This document shows, in pieces, positions 1 to 8,984 of a stretch of 64,000 nucleotides of DNA (its first letter is position 1; the number at the start of each line of letters is the position of its first letter). The notes under the pieces were generated by a model, which was not told the origin of the DNA, ran no database searches, and saw only the letters and a program-made list of their open reading frames with translations. The DNA is from Microbacterium sp. MYb62 (lineage in GTDB: Bacteria > Actinomycetota > Actinomycetes > Actinomycetales > Microbacteriaceae): positions 1 to 64,000 of the forward strand of contig NZ_PCOY01000018.1 of NCBI RefSeq assembly GCF_002979475.1, in the 5' to 3' direction. Position numbers and translations under genes: made by a program.

Positions 1-620
1 CACGCATCACCGCCCCCGATCTGCCGCCCGCATTCGAGCCGGCGAGCCCTGCCCGCAGCATCGACCTCATCGCCGCCGAACTCGATCTCACCGGTACGGT
101 CGATCTCGCCTACGCGACGCTCGAGCAGTGCGTCGTGAGCGCCGACGCCGAATCCGTCGACCTCACCGGCGCGACGGTCGTCGACGTCGACATGTCCGGT
201 GCGCGCATCGCGTCCCTCCGCATGCGCGATGCCGGAGTGCGCCGGGTGCGGATCGTCGGGGGCCGCATCGGCACGCTCGACCTCAGCGAGGCCCGCATCT
301 CGGAGCTCGAGCTTCGGGACGTGCGGATCGACTACCTCAACCTCGGCGCGGCGAAGGTGACCGACCTCGACATCTCCGGATGCGCCATCCGCACGATCGA
401 CATGCCGCAGGCCGAGCTCACCCGTGTGCGGTTCACCGCCACGTCGAGCGACGAGGTCGACCCGCGGGGCATGCGCGCGAAAGACCTCGATCTACGCGGA
501 CTCGACGCCATGGCCTACCTCGACGCCCACAGCCTCCGTGGTGCCACGCTCACGTCGTTCCAGGTGCAGCAGCTCGCCGCGACGATCGCGGCCGGAATCG
601 GCATCCAGATCAAGGACTGA
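1..620 (+). CDS. Pentapeptide-repeat-like protein, 5' end outside window
   Basis: The reading frame is open from the first bases of the window to a TGA at 618-620, so the true start lies upstream. An internal GTG at 135 exists but nothing favours it over the open upstream frame. The visible part is a run of five-residue-periodic segments such as VDLTGA, VDMSGA, LDLSEA and LDISGC, where Leu/Ile/Val and small residues recur as in pentapeptide-repeat right-handed beta helices. The last 30 residues (LTSFQVQQLAATIAAGIGI) look like a capping segment. There is no catalytic motif. Pentapeptide proteins have varied roles, including topoisomerase protection, and none can be assigned here. It converges on the ABC transporter operon, with 25 bp between stops. 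Confidence 0.75.
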   Translation, partial: RITAPDLPPAFEPASPARSIDLIAAELDLTGTVDLAYATLEQCVVSADAESVDLTGATVVDVDMSGARIASLRMRDAGVRRVRIVGGRIGTLDLSEARISELELRDVRIDYLNLGAAKVTDLDISGCAIRTIDMPQAELTRVRFTATSSDEVDPRGMRAKDLDLRGLDAMAYLDAHSLRGATLTSFQVQQLAATIAAGIGIQIKD

Positions 621-645
621 CCGCGGCTCACGCGCTGGCGGGAGA

Positions 646-2154
646 TCACGGACGGGCAGAAGCGCTCGCGTCCAGCAGCTCCCGGGTGAACGGATGCTGC
701 GGCGCCGCGAACACATCGGCGGTGGCGCCCTGCTCGACGATGCGACCATCCTGCATCACGAGCACCTCGTCGGCGACGGCGCCGACCACATCCAGATCGT
801 GCGACACCAGGATCATGGTCAGCTGCCGCTCCTGCTGCAGACGGGCCAGGAGTCGCAGCACCCGCTCGCGCACCGAGGGGTCGAGTGCCGACACCGGTTC
901 GTCGAGCACCAGGACCTCGGGGTCGGCCGCCAGCGCCCTGGCGATCGCGGCCCGCTGCCGCTGCCCACCCGAGAGCGCGCTCGGACGCCGCTCGGCGAGT
1001 TCGGCGGCGAGTCCGACTTCCGCGAGGAGCTCGGCGACCTGCGCGGCCCGCTCCTGCCGGGGCACCCCGGCGGCCTCGAGCGCCTCCCGCAGCGAGCGGC
1101 CGATCGTCCACCGCGGGTCGAAGGCGCCGAGCGGGTTCTGATGCACCAGCTGCACGCGCCGCTGGCCGGACCAGCGCAGCGAGCCGGCGTCCGGTGCGTC
1201 GACTCCGACGATCATCCGCGCGAGCGTCGTCTTCCCCGACCCCGACTCCCCCACGATGCCGAGCGTCGTCCCCTCCGCCACCGTGAACGACGCCTCGACC
1301 ACGGCGGGCACAGCGTCGAAGCTCTTCGAGACCTCGGCGGCCACGAGCAAGGGAGACGAGTCCTTCGGCACGGTGGTCCGAGGTTCGTGGATCGTCGCCG
1401 CGATCAGCTGCCGCGTGTACTCGTGCTGCGGGCTCTCGAGCACGTCCCTCACGGAACCGGACTCGACGACCACCCCGTCCTTCATCACCAGCACGCGGTC
1501 GGCGAGCCGTCGGACCGCCGCGAAGTCATGACTGATGAAGACGAGTGCCGTCCCCGCATCCGCGATCTCACGCAGCAGTCGGAGGATCCGGGCCTGCACC
1601 GTCGCGTCCAGCGCGGTGGTCGGCTCGTCCGCCACCAGGACGGCGGGAGCCGCGGCGATCGCGGATGCGATCAGGGCGCGCTGTCGCAGGCCACCGGACA
1701 ACTCATGGGGATGCTGCCGGGCGCGGCGCGGCGCGTCCGGCATCCACACCCGTTGCAGGAGGTCTCTCACCTGCGCGTCCCGCGCCACACGCCCACGGAC
1801 GATTCCGTGCAGACGCAGCGGCTCCGCCACCTCCGCACCGATGCGGCGCAGCGGGTCGAGCGAGACCAGTGCGTCCTGCGAGACGAGGCCGATGCGCGCA
1901 CCACGGAGAGTCCGCCATCCGCGCTCGGACAGTGCAGCGCCATCGGTTCCGTCGATCACCAGGGCATCGACCGCGACCTCGGCGCCGGGAGGCGTGAGTC
2001 CGAGGAGGGCACGCGCCGTGAGCGACTTGCCCGCACCGGACTCGCCGACGATCGCGACGCATTCCCCGGCGTCGACCGTGAAGCCCACATCGTCGACGAC
2101 GCGCTCCGCCCCGAAGGCGATCCGCAGTCCCCGCACCTCGAGCGCCGCGCTCAT
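646..2154 (-). CDS. Peptide ABC transporter, fused double ATP-binding protein (DppD-DppF type)
   Basis: Energises uptake by the two permeases encoded just upstream. The 502-residue protein holds two complete ABC ATPase domains in tandem. The first has Walker A GESGAGKS at 37-44, signature LSGGLRQR near 150 and Walker B VLVADEPTTALD. The second has GESGSGKT near residue 300, signature LSGGQRQR and VLVLDEPVSALD, and each is followed by an SHD switch. The C-terminal region after domain 1 (HEYTRQL) is typical of oligopeptide/dipeptide ATPases. The start is set by the ATG at 2154, which overlaps the permease stop by 4 bp. Last gene of the 11-gene leftward operon. The substrate class (peptides) comes from the family; D-amino-acid or cell-wall peptides are inferred from context. 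Confidence 0.93.
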   Translation of the reverse strand: MSAALEVRGLRIAFGAERVVDDVGFTVDAGECVAIVGESGAGKSLTARALLGLTPPGAEVAVDALVIDGTDGAALSERGWRTLRGARIGLVSQDALVSLDPLRRIGAEVAEPLRLHGIVRGRVARDAQVRDLLQRVWMPDAPRRARQHPHELSGGLRQRALIASAIAAAPAVLVADEPTTALDATVQARILRLLREIADAGTALVFISHDFAAVRRLADRVLVMKDGVVVESGSVRDVLESPQHEYTRQLIAATIHEPRTTVPKDSSPLLVAAEVSKSFDAVPAVVEASFTVAEGTTLGIVGESGSGKTTLARMIVGVDAPDAGSLRWSGQRRVQLVHQNPLGAFDPRWTIGRSLREALEAAGVPRQERAAQVAELLAEVGLAAELAERRPSALSGGQRQRAAIARALAADPEVLVLDEPVSALDPSVRERVLRLLARLQQERQLTMILVSHDLDVVGAVADEVLVMQDGRIVEQGATADVFAAPQHPFTRELLDASASARP

Positions 2155-2963
2155 GACGTGCTCCCGTCCGCGCGCGCCCGCAGGATCCGCCCGACCACCG
2201 TCGCCGACACGACGGTGAGCGTGATCGCGACGCCGGGGAACACCGAGATCCACCACGCCTGCCCGAGCACGTTGCGCCCCCCGGCGAGCATCAGTCCCCA
2301 TTCCGGTGTCGGCTCCGACGGCCCCAGCCCGAGGAAGCTGAGCCCCGCGGCCGCCAGGATGCTCGACCCGATGCCGATCGTCGCCAGCACGCTCAGCGCG
2401 CCGAGCACGCCGGGAGCCACGTGGCGCAGGAATGCCTTCCCCCGCGGCACGCCGAGGATGCGCGCAGCCTCGACGTGTTCGGCGACGCGGAGGGTCTGCG
2501 TCTGCACCCTCGCGAGCCGGATGTACACGGGCACGGCCGCCAGCGTCACCGCGATCGCGATGTTCACCGGACCGGGGCCGAGCACTGCGACGACGACGAG
2601 CGCGACGAGGAACTCGGGGAACGCCATCAGCACGTCGTTCACCCGCATCACGGTGGTGTCGACGCCCCGTGGCGCGACTCCCGCGAGAGCGCCGATCACC
2701 AGCCCCAGCGCGAGTGCGACTCCGGTGGCGAGCAGACCGATGCCCAGGGACCGTCCTGCTCCGTACACGACGCGGGAGTACACGTCTCGGCCGCTCTGGT
2801 CGGTGCCGAACAGGTTCTCGGCGCTCGGGGGCAGCAGTGCCGAACGGACGTCGGTCTGGAGCGGGTCGTGCGTGGCGAGGACGGAGGGCCAGAGCGCTGC
2901 GAAGGCGATCACGGCGAGGGCGACGACGGCGCCCCACAGCAGGACCCGCTGCGCGCGCCTCAT
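2151..2963 (-). CDS. Peptide ABC transporter permease (DppC type)
   Basis: Inner-membrane channel subunit, 270 residues with about five or six hydrophobic helices. The N-terminal DppC-type segment (HDPLQTD ... NLFGTDQSGRDVYSRVVYGAG) precedes the core. The cytoplasmic coupling loop (EAA-type) is visible as EAARILGVPRGKAFLRHVAPG near 180-200, followed by LSFLGLGPSEPTPEWG, a conserved feature of this subfamily. ATG at 2963 overlaps the stop of the partner permease by 4 bp, and its own stop overlaps the ATPase start by 4 bp, so the three are translationally coupled. Confidence 0.93.
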   Translation of the reverse strand: MRRAQRVLLWGAVVALAVIAFAALWPSVLATHDPLQTDVRSALLPPSAENLFGTDQSGRDVYSRVVYGAGRSLGIGLLATGVALALGLVIGALAGVAPRGVDTTVMRVNDVLMAFPEFLVALVVVAVLGPGPVNIAIAVTLAAVPVYIRLARVQTQTLRVAEHVEAARILGVPRGKAFLRHVAPGVLGALSVLATIGIGSSILAAAGLSFLGLGPSEPTPEWGLMLAGGRNVLGQAWWISVFPGVAITLTVVSATVVGRILRARADGSTS

Positions 2964-3907
2964 CGGACGCCTCCGGACCGTGCGGCCCTGACGCGCGGAT
3001 CGATCAGCGGATGCACGAGCTCGACGAGGAGGTTCACCACGACGAAGACCAGGGCGCTCAGCAGGATGATGCCCGTGATCACCGGCAGGTCTCGGTCGCT
3101 GATCGCCGCGAGGGTGACCCGCCCGAGCCCGGGACGCGCGAACACGGTCTCCACGAGCACGGCGCCGCCGAGGACGGAACCCGTGAGGTATGCGGCCAGC
3201 GTTACGGCGGATGCCGCGCCATGCCGCAGGCCGTGCCGCAGCGTGAACCAGGAGGGGCTCGCACCGCGGGCGCGCACGGTCTCGGCGAACGGCATCCGCT
3301 CCGCCTGCGACAGTCCGTCGCGCAGCACCTGGCTGAGCAGCGCGGCGACCGGGAGCGCGAGCGTGATCGCGGGAAGGACGAGAGTCGCGGGGTTCCGCGC
3401 GCCGGACACCGGGAACCAGCCGAGCCCGAAGGCGAAGACGCTGAGCAGGACGAGACCGATCCAGAACACCGGAGACGACAGCACCACGAGTTCCACGCCG
3501 GCGGCGACTGCACGCCCCGCCTGCCCGCGGACGAGCACCGCCACGGCGAACGCGAGGACCACGGCGATCAGGAGGGCGAGGACCGAGAGCTGCAGCGTGG
3601 CACCGAGCTGTCTGCCGATCACCTCGGACACCGGCATGCGCAGCTGATACGACTCGCCCAGGTCTCCCCGGGCGAGTCGTCCGAGGAAGCCGAGGTACTG
3701 CTCGACGGGCGGTCTGTCCAGGCCGAGGTCGGCTCGGATCCCGTCTTTGACCGCTTCGCTCACCTGCGCCTGGGGGCCGAGCATCACCGACACCGGGTCT
3801 CCCGGGATCACACGGAACGCGAGGAAGGCGACGGTCGCCGCTCCCCAGAGCACGATGACGACGGATGCGGCGAGGCCGGCGATACGGACGAGAGCAGCCG
3901 TCACCAC
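2960..3907 (-). CDS. Peptide ABC transporter permease (DppB type)
   Basis: The 315-residue membrane subunit pairs with the DppC-type permease downstream. It shows the DppB layout: an N-terminal helix, a periplasmic-side segment FRVIPGDPVSVMLGP, the conserved LGLDRPPVEQY region near 62-72, several helices, and an EAA-like loop (FAETVRARGASPSWFTLRHG) near 205-225. The C-terminal end LVHPLIDPRVR is typical. The start is GTG at 3907 (a second GTG directly follows), 25 bp downstream of the binding-protein stop. It overlaps the next gene by 4 bp. Confidence 0.92.
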   Translation of the reverse strand: MVTAALVRIAGLAASVVIVLWGAATVAFLAFRVIPGDPVSVMLGPQAQVSEAVKDGIRADLGLDRPPVEQYLGFLGRLARGDLGESYQLRMPVSEVIGRQLGATLQLSVLALLIAVVLAFAVAVLVRGQAGRAVAAGVELVVLSSPVFWIGLVLLSVFAFGLGWFPVSGARNPATLVLPAITLALPVAALLSQVLRDGLSQAERMPFAETVRARGASPSWFTLRHGLRHGAASAVTLAAYLTGSVLGGAVLVETVFARPGLGRVTLAAISDRDLPVITGIILLSALVFVVVNLLVELVHPLIDPRVRAARSGGVR

Positions 3908-3932
3908 TCGTGCCCTCCGCTCAGCCGGCGGT

Positions 3933-5546
3933 TCAGCCGACGGTCACATCGTAGAACAGCGGCCGACCGTACAGGTCGTACTGCAGTCCCTCGATGCGCT
4001 CGCCGACCGCGGTGATCGCCGACGGGCTGTACAGCGGCACGATCGCCGTGTACTGGGCGTTCCACTGCTGCAACTGGGTGTAGAGCTCGTCGCGCTTGCC
4101 CTGGTCGCTGGTCGCGACGGCCTCCTCGAGCAGGCTGTCGATCTCGGGATCGCTCACCTGCGATGCGTTCTGGAAGCCGTCGGTGTGCAGGTGGCTGCGC
4201 AGCAGATCGGGGTCGACGCCCGAGAAGCCCCAGTCGGTCAGGTCGAACGTCTTCGGCTCGTACTGCTCGTTGTAGGCGCCGGGCTCGAGCACCTCGCGCT
4301 CGACCTCGAAGCCGATGGCCTTCAGGTCGGACTGGATCGCGTTGGCGAGGGCCGCGCGGTCGTCGGGAACGGGCGTCCAGGCGATCCATCGCACCGAGAG
4401 CCGCTTGCCGTCCTTCATCCGGATGCCGTCGGCGTCGCGGGCGGTCCATCCCGCCTCGTCGAGGAGTGCGTTCGCGGCGTCCTGGTCGAACGGCCAGCTG
4501 CCCTCGAGCGATGCGTCGTAGCCCGGCGTCGTCGACCCGAGGATGCTCCAGGCGCGGGGGAACTGACCGAAGTAGATCTCCTCCACCGCGGCGTCGATGT
4601 CGATGCCGCGGGCGAAAGCCTGACGCACCTTCTCATCGGCGAACAGCCCGTACTTCTCGTTCAGGTACAGCGAGTACGGCAGGCCGGGGTATTCGATCGA
4701 ATCGACCGTGATGCCGTCGCCGAGGTCCTTCGCGAGGTTCGGCGGGATGTTGCTGGCGAGATCGGCCTCCCCGCTCTTCACCACACCGGTGCGGACTGCC
4801 GCTTCCGGCTGGATCTCGACGCGCAGTGTCTCGAACTTCGGAGCCGTCTCGTCGTGCGGGCCCCAGGCGTAGTCGTCGTTGCGGGTGTAGACGATCTCTT
4901 GGTCCGGTGTGTACTCGGTCAGCTCGAAGGGCCCGGTGCCGACCGTGATGTCCGGCCCACCCGCCTTGAGCTTGTCCGCCGACTTCTCCAGGACCGCGGG
5001 CGAGTAGAAGCCGAGCTGCGGGGTGCTCGCCGCCTGCAGGAACGGGGCGTACGGCTGCGTGAAGGTCACCGTGACCGTGTGCTCGTCGACGACCTCGGTG
5101 CCCTTGTAGAAGTCGGCACCGAGCATGCTGGCTGCCTGGGCGGACGCCGTCTCGGGGTCGACGATGCGGTCGAAGTTCGCCTTGACCGCCGCCGCGTCGA
5201 ACTTCTCGCCGTCGGTGAAGGTCACGTCGTCGCGGAGCGTGAAGGTGTACTCGGTGCTGTCGGGCGACACGGTCCACTCCTTCGCGAGCCAGGGGACGAA
5301 GGTTCCGTCCGCTTCCTGGAACACCAGCGAGTCGAGCACCGCACGCTGCACGAGGCCGGAGACGTCGAGCTGGCTGACCTGCGGGTCCATGTGCCCGGCC
5401 GAGAGGTTCGCTCCTTCGATGGACCAGACCAGCTCACCGCCGCCCTCGCCTTCCGACCCTGGAGCGGCGCAGGCGCTGAGCAGGAGAGCGGCTGACGCGG
5501 CGAGCGCGGTGAAGGGCAGCAGACGACGCGCGGGATGTGCGGGCAT
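3933..5546 (-). CDS. Peptide ABC transporter substrate-binding lipoprotein (SBP_bac_5 family)
   Basis: Extracytoplasmic receptor of the leftward transporter, 537 residues. The N-terminus is a lipoprotein signal peptide: basic MPAHPARR, a hydrophobic core, and lipobox L-S-A-C with Cys26, so it should be lipid-anchored outside the membrane. The mature part follows SBP family 5 (EWTVSPDSTEYTFTLRDDVTFTDG, then KVRQAFARGID near 235). The start is ATG 5546, preceded by GAGGA with about 7 nt spacing on the reverse strand. A 98-bp gap separates it from the serine hydrolase upstream and carries a TAGACT -10-like element, so it may also have its own promoter. The specific ligand cannot be read from sequence. 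Confidence 0.93.
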   Translation of the reverse strand: MPAHPARRLLPFTALAASAALLLSACAAPGSEGEGGGELVWSIEGANLSAGHMDPQVSQLDVSGLVQRAVLDSLVFQEADGTFVPWLAKEWTVSPDSTEYTFTLRDDVTFTDGEKFDAAAVKANFDRIVDPETASAQAASMLGADFYKGTEVVDEHTVTVTFTQPYAPFLQAASTPQLGFYSPAVLEKSADKLKAGGPDITVGTGPFELTEYTPDQEIVYTRNDDYAWGPHDETAPKFETLRVEIQPEAAVRTGVVKSGEADLASNIPPNLAKDLGDGITVDSIEYPGLPYSLYLNEKYGLFADEKVRQAFARGIDIDAAVEEIYFGQFPRAWSILGSTTPGYDASLEGSWPFDQDAANALLDEAGWTARDADGIRMKDGKRLSVRWIAWTPVPDDRAALANAIQSDLKAIGFEVEREVLEPGAYNEQYEPKTFDLTDWGFSGVDPDLLRSHLHTDGFQNASQVSDPEIDSLLEEAVATSDQGKRDELYTQLQQWNAQYTAIVPLYSPSAITAVGERIEGLQYDLYGRPLFYDVTVG

Positions 5547-5586
5547 GATTATTCCTCGGGAAGAAAGGACGATTCGGGATGCGACC

Positions 5587-5617
5587 AGTCTAGGGTGATT
5601 TCTTGGACTCGGTCGAA
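5587..5617 (-). promoter_or_regulatory. Possible internal promoter ahead of the binding lipoprotein gene
   Basis: On the reverse strand a TAGACT hexamer (5587-5592) matches the actinobacterial -10 pattern TAnnnT. A weak TTCGAC lies upstream (5612-5617) with a 19-bp spacer. It sits in the only sizeable gap of the leftward operon, about 40 bp before the lipoprotein start, and could give the transporter genes extra expression. Prediction by eye only. Confidence 0.35.
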
Positions 5618-5644
5618 AAGAGGCGTCTCCCGTTCCGCTTGCTC

Positions 5645-7165
5645 TCACTCCCCCACGAGCTCGATGCGATGCCGGTCGGCGGCCGACGGGATCTCCTCCG
5701 TCGTCCGCGTCTCCCCGTGCGCGATGACGGAGACTGCCAGGCCCTGCACGCACGGACGCGGCACTCCCACCAGGCGCACCTCCACCCGCAGGTCCGCGCG
5801 CTCGCCGGAGATCCGCCAGCGCAGCTCGGCCTCGGTGGCGGCGGAGATCACCCGCTCTGCGAAGGGCTTCTGCCCGGGCCGCACGCCGCCGATCGTCGCG
5901 ACATGAGCGGCGAGTCGGGCGTCGCGGATACCCGGCGGCACGTCGTCGTGGACGTGAGCGGCCAGAGACGGGTACTCGGCGGAGGGGCGCCCCTGCAGGA
6001 TCGCGGTATCGATCGCCCGAGCCGCGGACACCGTCTCCGGCCACGGCTGCACCAGGGCCGAGGGCGCGTCGATGCGATCGAGCGCCTCGTGCAGCGCCGT
6101 GCCGGCCACGCGTCGTGCGCCGAACTCGTCGGAGTTCCCGAAGGCCACGACACCGACCCCTGTCGCCGTGTGCCAGCGCATGTGGGAGGAGAAGCCGGGC
6201 AGACCCCCGGAGTGCTGCACGATGCGCCCGAACCGCCGGTCCTCCTCCACGAAGAGTCCGTACCCGTAGCCGGCCCCTGCGAGGTCGCGGCCATCGAACA
6301 TCCCTGACGGCACGTCGATCGGCGTGCGGGGCTGCTGCATCTCGATCCGGGAGGAGGGGGCGAGCACGTGCGGGGCGAGCGGACGGTCGGTGAATGCCGA
6401 GCCGAGGAACCACATCCAGGTGGCGATGTCGTCCACGGTGCTGAACATGCTGCCGATGCATCCCAATGCCCCGGTTCTGACATAGGGCTCCGGGTGGAAG
6501 CTCGCACCGTCGTCGAACGTGCGGAACCCGCCGGCGAGACTCTCGTACGGGTAGCCGTCGGCCGAGTGAGCGGTCCTGGTCATTCCCAGCGGCTCGAGGA
6601 GCATCTCGCGCACCACGTCTTCGACAGCCCGGCCGGTGACGGCCTCGACCGCCGCGCCGAGCAGCGACTGTCCGAGGTTGGAGTACTGGTAGGTCGTTCC
6701 CGGCGCGGAGGAGAGCCGCACCCCGTCGGCGAACAGCGCGGCGATCTCCGCCCTGGACGCCCCCAGATTGCGGTCGGCCCAGGCGTTGTCCTCCCCGAGC
6801 CCCGAACGGTTGGAGAGCAGCAGGTCGCCGGTGAGCACGGCATCCGCCCCCCGGTGGCCGGCGCGTACGGCGGGGAGGTACGCGGTGATCGGGGCGTGGA
6901 GGTCGAAGTCGCCCCTGTCGCGCAGTGCCAGCACGGTGGCGGCGAGGAAGCTCTTCGACATCGATGCGATCCGGAAGACGGTGTCCCGGCCGGTCCTCGT
7001 GTCATCGCCTCGCGGGTGCCCGTCGGTGCGTACACCACGCACCTCGCCGCGCTCGCACACGGCGGCGATCGCGGCGGGCGCGCTGCGGCGGGCCCGGGCA
7101 TCCAGCCCGCGTGCGAGCACCTCCTCCGCCGTCGCCACGGTGATCCGGCGCGATCCTGCGCTCAT
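5645..7165 (-). CDS. Serine hydrolase, beta-lactamase/penicillin-binding-protein-like (class C fold)
   Basis: The 506-residue enzyme of the SxxK acyltransferase superfamily has nucleophile motif S68-M-S-K71 (FRIASMSKSF) and a YxN motif (YQYSNLGQS) near 160. The long C-terminal region has HSGGLPGFSS near 295, the usual position of the HxG-type third motif. Family members include D-aminopeptidases, DD-peptidases and esterases. With no signal peptide it is probably cytoplasmic, which fits hydrolysis of imported D-residue peptides better than a role in resistance. Start ATG 7165 overlaps the amidotransferase stop by 4 bp. Exact substrate unknown. The context favours a D-stereospecific peptidase. 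Confidence 0.88.
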   Translation of the reverse strand: MSAGSRRITVATAEEVLARGLDARARRSAPAAIAAVCERGEVRGVRTDGHPRGDDTRTGRDTVFRIASMSKSFLAATVLALRDRGDFDLHAPITAYLPAVRAGHRGADAVLTGDLLLSNRSGLGEDNAWADRNLGASRAEIAALFADGVRLSSAPGTTYQYSNLGQSLLGAAVEAVTGRAVEDVVREMLLEPLGMTRTAHSADGYPYESLAGGFRTFDDGASFHPEPYVRTGALGCIGSMFSTVDDIATWMWFLGSAFTDRPLAPHVLAPSSRIEMQQPRTPIDVPSGMFDGRDLAGAGYGYGLFVEEDRRFGRIVQHSGGLPGFSSHMRWHTATGVGVVAFGNSDEFGARRVAGTALHEALDRIDAPSALVQPWPETVSAARAIDTAILQGRPSAEYPSLAAHVHDDVPPGIRDARLAAHVATIGGVRPGQKPFAERVISAATEAELRWRISGERADLRVEVRLVGVPRPCVQGLAVSVIAHGETRTTEEIPSAADRHRIELVGE

Positions 7166-7875
7166 CCGCGATCCCCGACGAGGACCTCGTCCGCGAAGGC
7201 ATCGACGAGAGCGCGACTGACCTCCGTGTTGCGGACGTCCACGTCTTCCGCGGCACGGATGAGCTCCGCCAGTGATCGCCCCTCACCGCGCAGTGCCGCG
7301 TCATCCCAGCGCGCGAGATCGGCCGCCGACGCCTCGGGGTGGAACTGCACGCCACGCACGTGTCGGCCGAGCCGGAAGGCCTGATTCTCGATCGCGTCGC
7401 TGAAGGCCAGCAGTACGGCCTGCGGAGGCAGGCGCGTGATCATGTCCTGATGGTTCTCGATCATGGGGGCGCCATCGCCGAGCGTCGCGATCACCGCGTC
7501 CTCCCGCCCTGATGCGGTCGGATGGATGGGTGTCGCCCCGCGCTCGACGGGACCGGTCTTCGCCTTCACCTCTCCCCCCGCGACATGTGCGAGCACCTGG
7601 CCGCCCAGACAGATGCCGAGCGTCGGCAGATCGCGATCGATGGCCTCGGCGGCGAGCGCGCGCTCTGCCACTAGCCAGGGCGCGCGGTCGTCCTCATCCG
7701 GCATCAGACCGCCGCCGAGGAGCACCAGCCCGGCATAGCCTTCGAGAGTGGTCGGGATCTCCTGCTCCGCCCCGACGACCGCATCGACCGCGATGTCCCG
7801 CTCGACGAGCCAGGCCTCGAGGCGTCGCGGTCCCGAGCTCGCGGAGTTGACCACGACCAGCACGCGCGGGCTCAC
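7162..7875 (-). CDS. Class I glutamine amidotransferase-like protein
   Basis: A 237-residue single-domain protein of the GMP-synthase-glutaminase type. The nucleophile elbow GICLGGQ gives Cys89. The catalytic His and Glu are in VQFHPEAS (H179, E181), so the triad is complete. An oxyanion-type LLGGGLMPDED lies near 52-62. There is no synthetase partner domain, so it may hydrolyse gamma-glutamyl bonds rather than feed ammonia to an acceptor. In a peptide-salvage operon, gamma-linked glutamate of cell-wall peptides is an attractive but unproven substrate. Start is GTG 7875, chosen because GTGA overlaps the dipeptidase stop by 4 bp. Confidence 0.85.
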   Translation of the reverse strand: MSPRVLVVVNSASSGPRRLEAWLVERDIAVDAVVGAEQEIPTTLEGYAGLVLLGGGLMPDEDDRAPWLVAERALAAEAIDRDLPTLGICLGGQVLAHVAGGEVKAKTGPVERGATPIHPTASGREDAVIATLGDGAPMIENHQDMITRLPPQAVLLAFSDAIENQAFRLGRHVRGVQFHPEASAADLARWDDAALRGEGRSLAELIRAAEDVDVRNTEVSRALVDAFADEVLVGDRG

Positions 7876-8966
7876 AGTGCCCCCTCCCGTGTCGACGCAT
7901 CGACGGCGGGCACCAGCGCGGCGGCCGTGGGCGGCGCCGCGCGGCCGGCGAGGAAGGACTCGTGATCCCGATCCGAGGCCTCGAGGACCCGGAGCACGTT
8001 CTCGTGCGCGAGGGCGACGAGATCGGCCTCCGACCACTTCCGCGTCCGCAGCTCCGCGAAGAGCGCCGGGTAGCCGGCGACGTCGCCGAGGCCGTCCGGC
8101 ATCGGGTCGGCGCCGTCGAAATCCGCCCCGATGCCGACGGCGTGCGGTCCGGCCACTCGTCGAATGTGATCGAGGTGATCGGCGACGTCGCTCACGCCCA
8201 CCCGGGGCGCATCACCCTCACCGCCGGCGACCCACCAGTCGCGGCGCGCCTGCGAGACGAAGGTCGGCACGAAGGCGACCATCACGACACCCCCCTGAGC
8301 ACCGATCGCGGCGAGCACGTCGTCGGGGACGTTGCGCGGATGATCGCACAGGGCGAGCGCGCCGGAATGGCTGACCATCACGGGACGGGTCGTCTCCCGA
8401 AGGGCGTGACGCATGGTGTTCGGAGCCACATGGGCGAGATCGACGACGACCCCGATGCGGTTCATCTCCCGCACCACCTCGCGCCCGAACACGGAGAGGC
8501 CTCCATGACGCGCGTCGTCGGTGGCGGAGTCCGCCCAGCCGATCGTGCGCGACCAGGTGAGAGTCATGTATCGCGCACCCAGCCGGGCGTACTGCCGCAG
8601 CACGGCGAGCGAGCCTCCGATCTGATCACCGCCTTCGATGCCGATCAGCGAGGCGATCCGTCCCTCCCCCATCGCCGCGCGCACATCCGCTGCGGTCCGG
8701 GTGAAGGCGAAGCGTCCGGGATGCGCGTCGACCAGCCGGTGCACGAAGTCGATCTGCTCCAGGGTCCCCACGACCTGTTCGGCCCCCTGCAGCACGGGGT
8801 CGACCCACACCGACCAGAACTGTCCGCCCACCCCGCCGATCGCCAGCCGGGGAAGGTCGGTCTGCGTCGACGGCACGTCACCCGCGAGCCGGTCCACGTC
8901 GTAGCCGAGCAGCGACCTGCTCGCCCATGCCAGGTCGTTGTGTCCGTCGATCACCCTGTCGAGCAT
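7872..8966 (-). CDS. Membrane dipeptidase family enzyme (peptidase M19)
   Basis: A 364-residue zinc dipeptidase of the renal dipeptidase family (amidohydrolase TIM barrel). The metal-binding H9-N-D11 is in the opening DGHNDLAW, the bridging Glu is in LIGIEGGDQIGG near 120, and His residues are in VDLAHV and MVSHSGAL further on, so all expected metal ligands are present. M19 enzymes cleave dipeptides and commonly accept a D-residue at the C-terminal side, which matches neighbouring LD-carboxypeptidase and racemase genes. No signal peptide is seen, so a cytoplasmic site is likely. ATG 8966 follows AGGACGG. 18 bp after the aminotransferase stop. Confidence 0.93.
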   Translation of the reverse strand: MLDRVIDGHNDLAWASRSLLGYDVDRLAGDVPSTQTDLPRLAIGGVGGQFWSVWVDPVLQGAEQVVGTLEQIDFVHRLVDAHPGRFAFTRTAADVRAAMGEGRIASLIGIEGGDQIGGSLAVLRQYARLGARYMTLTWSRTIGWADSATDDARHGGLSVFGREVVREMNRIGVVVDLAHVAPNTMRHALRETTRPVMVSHSGALALCDHPRNVPDDVLAAIGAQGGVVMVAFVPTFVSQARRDWWVAGGEGDAPRVGVSDVADHLDHIRRVAGPHAVGIGADFDGADPMPDGLGDVAGYPALFAELRTRKWSEADLVALAHENVLRVLEASDRDHESFLAGRAAPPTAAALVPAVDASTREGAL

Positions 8967-8984
8967 CCGTCCTGCACCTTCCTC

